DNA of 64,000 nt from NCBI GenBank assembly GCA_024138015.1, contig JAMXBB010000003.1, forward strand, positions 74,222,372 to 74,286,371, in the 5' to 3' direction. The stretch is from Lumnitzera littorea. Lineage: Eukaryota; Streptophyta; Magnoliopsida; Myrtales; Combretaceae. The notes under the pieces were generated by a model that worked only from the letters and a program-made list of their open reading frames with translations, ran no database searches and had not been told where the DNA came from. Position 1 is the stretch's first letter; each line of letters starts with the position of its first letter. The position numbers were made by a program, and so were the translations under genes. Shown one piece after another: positions 57,072 through 64,000 of the stretch.

Positions 57072-57890
57072 ATGGAATTAGCCGATTGGAATATATTTAG
57101 GACGGTTGATGAGATCATCAATAAGTTCCATGATCAGATGTGCTATAGTTGGAAAGATGAGTGGGCATGGATGGAAATGAGCTTAGGCCCCCAATATAAT
57201 AGATACACTGCTATAGCCGCTTTTGAGCAAAGATGGTTGGAGAAAGAGGGAATTATAACCCTGATGATGCCCTTACGGTATTTTCCTGCTAGGTTAGAGG
57301 ATGGGAGACCATACCCTGCCAGTATTACACATATCCCTGCTGACATTCCATACATTCCTAGACAGTACCCACCAGGGATCATTGATTGGTTTCTACAGTT
57401 TCCAGAGCCTGCTGGGGATGGTATAGAGGTACCATTGAACCCTAATCCTGAACCTGAGTTGGGAATACCAGAAACACCACTAGAAAACCCACCACCAGTT
57501 GAACCCCACGTGGATGGAGTCTATGTTGAGGAAGACCCCGAGGAGGATCCGGAGGAAGATCCAGAGGAGGACCCTGAAGAGGACCCAGAAGAAGAGGAAC
57601 CAGAAGAAGACCCTGAGGAAGAGCAAGAGAATGAGAGTGAGCCCGACATAGATATACATACGGTAGTCATGCAGGTGATCGCAAACACCGTGATAGCTGG
57701 AGATGGAGCTGGTGCTACAGCTGAGTCGGACGATGATGATGTACAGGAGGTGATTGTGATTCCTGAGACTCCAGAGATCGTGTTTATAGACTCTGCATCA
57801 GACAGCGAGCCTGAGGATCATTCTGTAGGAGGCTATATGGGTCACGACTCATTTGATGGAGTAGCTACCACAGATTCAGAGGAGGACTAG
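57072..57890 (+). CDS. ORF1 of element I: intact acidic protein upstream of gag
   Basis: The first in-frame ATG is at 57072; the frame is open back to 56970, where a CAG|G acceptor-like site (TTATAACTACAG, ending 56975) follows a stop. The 272-residue product starts MELADWNIFRTVDEIINKFH. Its N-terminal half is Trp- and Tyr-rich (YSWKDEWAWMEMSLGPQYNR; MMPLRYFPARLEDGRPYPAS). A Pro-rich linker follows, then an acidic repeat of DPEE units (12-bp period, about 57532-57625), and an acidic tail ending ATTDSEED. There is no RT, protease, zinc knuckle, signal peptide or membrane segment. Unlike gag and pol beside it, it has no stop codon. An ORF in this place is known in Ogre, a Tat element, but is unexpected in a chromovirus. 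Function unknown; nuclear or chromatin contact via the acidic tail is only a guess. Confidence 0.75.
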   Translation: MELADWNIFRTVDEIINKFHDQMCYSWKDEWAWMEMSLGPQYNRYTAIAAFEQRWLEKEGIITLMMPLRYFPARLEDGRPYPASITHIPADIPYIPRQYPPGIIDWFLQFPEPAGDGIEVPLNPNPEPELGIPETPLENPPPVEPHVDGVYVEEDPEEDPEEDPEEDPEEDPEEEEPEEDPEEEQENESEPDIDIHTVVMQVIANTVIAGDGAGATAESDDDDVQEVIVIPETPEIVFIDSASDSEPEDHSVGGYMGHDSFDGVATTDSEED

Positions 57891-58399
57891 CCTAGTTATA
57901 CGACTGATTTGTTTTAGTTAGGTTTTTTGATATGATCCAGTAGCAATTTTGATGGATACTGATGTATTTTAGGACCTTTTGATGTATTTCGACTTTTGAT
58001 GTATCTTTTTGACTTTTGATGTACTTCTTAGCTTCTGGATCAAGTTAGGTGTATGTTGTAATTAAGTTCGATGTAACCTTTTGTCTTGTACAGTTGTAAA
58101 GATCGAGTCTGTAGTAGATGATGTAAGAAATGATGTAATTGAGTTGTAAATTTGATGTATGTATTTGAAAGATTATCGAGTTGTATCTTTTGTTTTAAAG
58201 TTGTAATAGTGGTGATGTAAGGTTGAATGAAATATATAATGGAAGTTAGACTACTAAGTATGTTGACTTTAATGATATTGTCCTTACTATTTGATATGAG
58301 TACTCATTGCCAGCATTTATTAACATTCTTTAAACAAAAGTAGGGATAACTTATAGATAGGTATGAATGCAGGATTATAAGTTAAATTATTAAACGATC
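57891..58399. other. Spacer between ORF1 and gag of element I
   Basis: T-rich DNA with a recurring TTTTGATGTA phrase (about 57948-58020) that looks like a 3' UTR. A possible polyadenylation region for an ORF1 transcript; no coding sense. Confidence 0.45.
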
Positions 58400-59738
58400 A
58401 TGGCTGAAGCTGGAAATGGAAGTAGTCAAGGGGAAACTGAAGGAAATCAAAACCCTCCACCACGAGCACCATCGCCACCAAGGGAACAGAATAGATAAGA
58501 TTTACCTCCACCTCCTTCCTAAGAGAATGTGCCTATTGGACAAATACTTGCCAGTATGCATACAATGATGAGGCAGCAAGGAATGTTGATTCAACATCTT
58601 CTAACTGGTGGTAATGGGGGAAACAGGAGACCTCAAGAAGTTGAACACCGAATGGAGCGACCTCAGGAGGTAAATAAACTTCCTGAATTTATAAAAGCCA
58701 ATTATTATTTCGAAGGGGAGATGGGTAGGCCAGATCTAGCTGATGATTGGTTGGCCCAAATTGAACGAAGTTTTGAGGCTTTTAGAGTCCCGGAATCTCA
58801 AAAGTTGTCCTATGGTACATTCATGTTAAAGTTAGCTGCAAGAGTATGGTGGGACTCGAGAGCAAGGCAACTTGGAAATAACATTGATTGGCAACAATTT
58901 AAGGAGGAATTCAGGAAGGAGTATTTTCCTCATAGTGTTCAAAACAGAATGGTGTGAGATCTGTTTGAACTGAAGAAGGGAGGCATGAGTGTAACCCAGT
59001 ATGAGACTGAGTTCAATAGATTGTTACAATATGTGCCTTGTTCATACCGGGATAATGTTGAGTTGAAGAAAGATTTGTTCCTTACTGGATTTGACCCTAC
59101 AATGTGTTGCAAGCTGCTGGATTATGGTTTTACCACTTACAATGAAGTGGTAGATAAGGCAAGGAAATTGGAAGATAATCGTGTGAGAATGCAAGCAATG
59201 TGGAGTCAAAAGATTAATAGAAGATATCGACTAGGACCATCATTTAAGAGATCATATCCTGGTGCCTCTAGTAGCAATTCTGGACTGAAGAGAAGGAGAC
59301 CAGTAACTCTGGCCAGTAACCCAACGCAGTCAATACCAAGTGTGAGTTTTTATGACAAGGATGGTAATGTCAAATGCTGGAAGTGTAGTGCAAATCGTTT
59401 TCCGAGGAATTGTACTCAACTTAAAGGGAAATGTTTTATATGTGGAGATCTGAACCATGTGCTGAAGGCATGCCCTAAGATGAAGTTGGTAAAGTATAAT
59501 AAGTGTAGTAGAAAGGGCCATTTCTCCAGATACTGTCCACAGTTTGTACAAGGAGCTAAGCGAACAGAAGGTTTTGATAACGCCACTACACCTGCTCGTA
59601 TCTTTGCTCTGGAGGATATGGAAATTGAGGAGAATGAGGATTTCTCAGATTTCTCAGATTTTATGGAGGAGTACTACCATGATGATGTTGAGGAGATCAT
59701 GGGAGTTGAAGAAGAAAATGATGAAGAACATGTAACTG
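58400..59738 (+). pseudogene. Gag of element I, broken by three stops
   Basis: Starts ATG GCT at 58400. The frame has stops at 58496-58498 (TAA), 58520-58522 (TAA) and 58955-58957 (TGA), but is otherwise continuous to the spacer at 59739. The core shows PDLADDWLAQIERSFEAF, ARVWWDSRARQLGNNIDW, EFRKEYFPHSVQNRMV, and QYETEFNRLLQYVPCSYRD: the retrotransposon gag capsid fold. Three zinc-knuckle sites follow: 59375-59413 (CWKC, irregular, no His), 59432-59471 (CFICGDLNHVLKAC, canonical CX2CX4HX4C) and 59489-59530 (YNKCSRKGHFSRYC, first Cys now Tyr). It would package element RNA. All three stops fit C-to-T changes in CAA or CGA codons. Confidence 0.88.
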
Positions 59739-59858
59739 GTACGTACTTAGACTATCTATTGTAATAATAATTTTAAGTGTGAATTGAATTGAAATAATTG
59801 CATTTTGAGATTTATGAATGCTAGTGTAGTTGGTAACCATAGTAATAGTACATTCCAG
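59739..59858 (+). other. Putative intron between gag and protease of element I
   Basis: This 120-nt AT-rich stretch begins GTACGTACTT and ends GTACATTCCAG. It holds 11 stops in the gag-pol frame, although gag before it and protease after it share that frame. The length is a multiple of three. Removal would join a split Gly codon (G|GA) and give one gag-pol frame, as usual for chromoviruses. Inference from sequence only. Confidence 0.6.
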
Positions 59859-62800
59859 GACATGTGCTGATAAACGGACAACCTGCTTTTGTACTGTTTG
59901 ATACTGGTGCATCACATTCCTTTGCAAGTCAGAAATTTGTACATGAACAAGAAATTAGTGTGGTTACTGTTAATGTAACTTATAAAGTTAGAACTCCGAC
60001 TGGAGAGAAAGTAACAACCCGAGAGGTAGTAGTAGATGGTAGAATAAAAATTCAGGAGAAGGAGTATCCTATAAGTCTTGTGATATTACCTTTACAGGGT
60101 TACGATATTATAGTAGGAATAGATTGGTTGTCAAAGAATAAAGCTATTATGGAGTGTAGGAATAAAATTGTTAATCCTAATGATGGAGAAACAATATTTT
60201 AAGGAAAAGTTGGTGGAAGTAGGTTGAATTTATCAGTAATGGAGATATGTGATGAACAATTTGAAACAAGAGTAAAGGAGGATGATTGGACATTTTGTTG
60301 GGTGTTTGCTGTGGACGCAGAGAAGGAAATACCCAAGGTAGCAGACATACAGGTAGTGAATGAGTTTCCAGATGTATTTCCGGAGGATTTACTAGGGTTA
60401 GCTCCACCCCGAGAGTTGGATTTCAATGTAGAATTAGTTCCTAGAACTGAACCTATTTCGAAAGCCCCATATCGGATGTCAGCCATAGAACTTCAGGAAC
60501 TAAAGAAACAACTTCAGGAGCTATTGGATAAGAAGTTTATTAGACCGAGTGTTTCACCGTGGGGAGCACCGGTATTATTTGTGAAAAAGAAGGATGGTAC
60601 TATGAGATTGTGTATAGACTATCGGGAGTTAAATAAAGTTACCATTAAGAATAGGTATCCGTTACCTCGCATTGATGATTTGTTTGATCAACTCCAAGGT
60701 GCAACTGTGTTTTCTAGAATAGATTTGAAATCAGGATATCATCAGTTACGAGTTAAGCCGGAAGATGTGCATAAGACTGCATTTAGAACTCGATATGGAC
60801 ATTATGAATTTTTGGTGATGCCATTTGGCTTAACGAGTGCTCCGGCTGTATTTATGGACTTGATGAATCGTATATATCAACCATATTTGGATAAGTTTGT
60901 TGTGGTGTTTATTGATGATATTTTGATTTACTCAAAAACCAAGAAGGAACATGCGAAGCATTTACGATCGGCATTACAGAAGTTGAGAGAGAATCAATTG
61001 TATGCCAAATTAAGTAAATGTGATTTTTGGTTGGATAGGATTGCTTTTCTAGGTCATATTATATCTGGTGAAAGAATCTTTGTAGACCCTGATAAAGTGA
61101 AAGCAGTAATGGACTGGAAGCAACCAACCACAGTGACTGAGATAAGGAGTTTTCTGGGTATGGCTGGATACTATCGACAGTTCATAAAGGATTTTTCCAA
61201 AATTGCCAAACCATTGACTCGATTAACCCAAAAGGATGTAAAGTTCGAATGGAGTGAAGAGTGTGAAATGAGTTTTCAGGAGTTGAAGAAACGACTGGTT
61301 ACAGCACTAGTATTAACATTACCTGATCCGGATAAGCCTTATAATGTGTACAGTGATGCTTCACGAAATGGATTAGGTTGTGTATTGATGCAAGATAGAA
61401 AAGTTGTTGCATATGCATCAAGACAATTGAGGCCACATGAGAGGAATTACCCGACTCATGATTTAGAATTAGCAGCTGTGGTGTTTGCCTTGAAGATTTG
61501 GAGACATTATCTTTATGGGCAACGGTGCGAGATGTACACTGATCATAAGAGTCTAAAATACTTCTTTACTCAGAAGGAGTTGAATTTAAGGCAAAGAAGG
61601 TGGTTAGAACTGATTAAGGATTATGATCTAAATATAAATTACCACCCTGGAAAGGCCAATTTGGTGGCAGATGCATTAAGTCGAAAGAATTATGAACAGG
61701 TTGCCTTACTGTTAACACCTCAACATGAATTAGTGCATGAATTTGAAAGGATGCAAATTGGGTTTGATTGGTGTGAACCTAATAGCCAGTTAATGAACTG
61801 GGAATTGCAACCTACTCTATTAGAGAGAATCAAGCAAAAACAAGAGGAGGACAAGGGTCTGATGGAGATAAAAGAGAAATTAAGTAATAGACAGGACCCT
61901 GACTTTAAGGTGGATGATAAAGTTCTAATAAAGTTTAGAGGAAGAATATGTGTACCACAAGATGCAGATTTAAAGAAGCAAATTTTGGATGAAGCACACA
62001 TTACAGGTTATACTGTGCACCCGGGAGGAAATAAAATGTACCAAGATCTAAAACTTATGTATTGGTGGAATGGGATGAAGAGAGAAGTGGCACAGTATGT
62101 ATCGGAATGCCTTACATGCCAGCAAGTCAAAGTAGAACACCAAAGACCGAGTGGATTATTGCAACCTTTAGAAATACCACAATGGAAATGGGATCATATT
62201 ACCATGGATTTTATAGTAACCTTACCAAGGACTCAAGTTGGATACGATTCTATTTGGGTAGTCGTGGATAGATTAACAAAGAGTGCACATTTCTTACCTT
62301 ATCGGACTGGTGATTCAATGGAAAAGATGGCTAGACTGTATGTCCGAGAAATAATAAGGTTACATGGTGTTCTTGAGAGTATTGTTTCTGACTGAGATAG
62401 TCGGTTTGTATCCAAATTCTGGGAAAGCTTACATAGAGCTTTGGGTACAAAGTTGCAGTTTGGTACAGCCTATCACCCACAAACAGACGGGCAGTCTGAG
62501 CGAACGATTCAAACTTTAGAAGATATGCTACGAGCTTGTGTGTTGGATTTTGGAGGTGATTGGGATAAATATTTACCGTTGATAGAATTTGCCTACAATA
62601 ATAGTTATCATGCAACGATACAGATGGCGCCGTATGAAGCACTATATGGGAGGAAATGCAGATCGCCACTGTATTGGGATCATGAAGAGTATGCCATGAT
62701 TGGACTAGACATGATCAATCAAACGAGTGAGAAGATTAAGATTGTGCGACAACGGATGAAGGAAGCTCAAGACCGTTATAAAAGTTGGGCTGATTTGAAG

Positions 62801-63229
62801 AGAAGACCATTGGAATTTAAAATGGGTGATCATGTTTACCTTAAAATAAGCCCATTCAAAGGACTCCGACGGTTTGGTTCAAGGGGAAAACTGAGCCCAC
62901 GATACATTGGTCCATTTGAAGTATTGGAGAAAGTTGGCAATGTATCATACCGAGTAGCTTTACCTCCAAGTCTATCAGGCTATCATAATGTATTCCATGT
63001 ATCCATGCTGAGGAGATTCAGTAAGAACCCGAATGCAATAGTAGAAATAGAGCCAGTGGAGTTAACGAGGAATTTTCAACTGGTGAGACAACCCATAAAG
63101 ATATTGGATAGTCGGGTTCAGAAGTTAAGTAACAGAGATATGGAGTACGTGAAGATGCAATGGAATGAAGGTCCAGACTTGGAGATGACTTGGGAGCCAA
63201 AAGCTGCGATGATGGAGCAGTATCCATAG
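59859..63229 (+). pseudogene. Pol of element I: PR-RT-RNaseH-INT-chromodomain, two stops
   Basis: Protease has VLFDTGASHSFAS (about 59889-59927) and YDIIVGIDWL. RT runs from PVLFVKKKDGTMRLCIDYRE through FSRIDLKSGYHQLRV to VVFIDDILIYS; the YxDD box is FIDD (60908-60919). RNase H has VYSDASRNGLGCVLMQD, HDLELAAVVFALK, YTDHKSLKYF and VADALSRK. Integrase has a zinc domain (HPGGNKMYQDLKLMYWWNGM; CLTCQQVK) and the catalytic D at 62207, D next to the stop near 62396, and E at 62498 (QSERTI). A GPF-type module (RYIGPFEVLEKVGNVSYRVA) and a chromodomain (ILDSRVQKLSNRDMEYVKMQ; WEPKAAMMEQYP) close it. Stops: TAA 60200-60202 and TGA 62393-62395, both C-to-T compatible. The rest is one open frame. Confidence 0.93.
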
Positions 63230-63328
63230 CTTTTCTAACTTCCAGGTTAGTAAAAGTATACAAGTTATTGTATTTAGTCAATTAAGTATAAATTAGATGT
63301 ACAGAAGTTTTGAGGACAAAACTTTTTT

Positions 63329-63340
63329 GAAGGGGGGTGG
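63329..63340 (+). other. Polypurine tract of element I
   Basis: GAAGGGGGGTGG, preceded by a T run and followed by AAT and the LTR start at 63344. Confidence 0.88.
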
Positions 63341-63343
63341 AAT

Positions 63344-64000
63344 TGTAAACCCTAAAGCCAAGCCAAGTAACCATAGGTTTGAACTTAAAACCCAAGGTTT
63401 AGGACGATCGGCTAAAGGATCCGATCAAACCCAAATTATAAACTATTTAACAAAATACCAGTAAAAATGACCCTGTAAACTTAAATTTAAGAAAGTAAGT
63501 AGTAAAATAGGAGACTATAAAATTTTCAAATTTTAAGCATAATAACTGATAATTACCGAAAAGGCAAAAAGTGTAATATAATAACTAATAAATTAGTAGA
63601 GATAGATTATATGTATACTAAAAATTTTAGAATGACCAAAATAATATTTAGGAATGTTCACGTGTACCCTACATGTATTTACGTGTAGATAAAAATACGC
63701 GTAATTGTTAAAATAGGCCGAAAATTAAGTAAATAATTAAAGAAAAATACAAAATAATTATAAAAAAATCAGAAAAAAATCAGAAGAAGATATCTGCAAC
63801 TAGATCAGGTCGTGACTGAAAAGAAAAAAAAATTAGCCAATAAGAATTTGCCAAACTAAAAGCCTAAAATCAAGGAAATGGGCAAAATCCCATCAAATTA
63901 ATGCACATTAATTACTATGCTTGTCTATAAATAAGGAAAAAATTCTCAGAAGACATTTGGACAGTTTGTAATCTGAGAAAAATCGAAACACAAGAAAAAT
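63344..64000 (+). repeat. 3' LTR of element I, cut by window end
   Basis: The first 657 bp align without gaps to 53881-54537. By eye 12 positions differ, 10 of them transitions. Confidence 0.95.

Larger units (their letters stand above)
53881..64000 (+). mobile_element. Element I: chromodomain Ty3/gypsy element with extra upstream ORF
   Basis: A nearly complete, young element: 5' LTR (53881-about 56800), primer site TGGTATCAGAGC (56801-56812), extra ORF1 (to 57890), gag (58400-59738), a stop-rich 120-nt spacer resembling an intron, pol (59859-63229) ending in a chromodomain, polypurine tract (63329-63340) and 3' LTR (63344 onward, cut by the window end). Motifs place it near the Tekay group of chromoviruses. 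The two LTR copies differ at about 12 of 657 aligned bases with no indels (my count by eye). Five in-frame stops inactivate gag and pol. It is inserted in the protease gene of element E; the left flank is TTGAC. Confidence 0.9.

Overview
This window is plant nuclear DNA built almost entirely from nested, mostly decayed LTR retrotransposons. No intact cellular gene, rRNA or tRNA gene, or CRISPR array was recognised. The plant assignment rests on Ty3/gypsy proteins of plant type (Tat/Ogre-like and chromovirus lineages), initiator-Met tRNA primer sites (TGGTATCAGAGC and decayed forms), a TRIM element and very AT-rich spacers. A eudicot is likely but the species cannot be named. The density of nesting and of C-to-T stop codons suggests methylated, pericentromere-like DNA.

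Layout. 1-5997: 3' part of a Tat-type element (A, + strand) with RNase H and integrase remnants, then a long 3' UTR holding a decayed antisense gene with likely introns, then its 3' LTR. 6040-6265: a ~39-bp tandem array. 6266-8967: a 2.7-kb solo LTR with a GTAGG target duplication (C). 9134-9753: a complete 620-bp TRIM with an ATTAT duplication. 10700-13437: a reverse-oriented relative of LTR C (D), abutting the truncated 5' LTR of a second Tat element, B (13438-30976, + strand). B carries gag, protease, RT, RNase H and integrase remnants and a 360-N gap. B is interrupted by element G (17210-27966), a gag-bearing element with no pol seen. G is interrupted by element H (20472-27163), a full-length CRM-like chromovirus with TTGAC target duplications. 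30977-40017: AT-rich sequence with few recognisable remnants.

40018-53880 is on the - strand. A chromovirus with a chromodomain (F) is broken by a solo LTR (43809-45348, GTATT duplication) and by the Tat/Ogre-like element E (45767-53880), which carries a ~50-bp tandem array in its 3' UTR. E is in turn cut inside its protease by element I (53881 to beyond 64000, + strand).

Element I is the youngest and most informative. It is a chromodomain-bearing Ty3/gypsy element with a ~2.9-kb LTR, an extra intact acidic ORF upstream of gag, and a 120-nt stop-rich spacer between gag and protease with intron-like ends. Five in-frame stops, all explainable as C-to-T changes, break gag-pol, while LTR divergence is only about 12 in 657 bases.

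Working together: gag makes the particle; protease, RT, RNase H and integrase copy and insert the element; the LTRs supply promoter and ends. Nothing here looks fully autonomous now. The features most worth pursuing are the two unusual architectures (the ORF1 plus putative intron of element I, and the spliced-looking antisense gene of element A), the apparent G/H non-autonomous/autonomous pairing, and the tandem arrays linked to Tat-type 3' UTRs.
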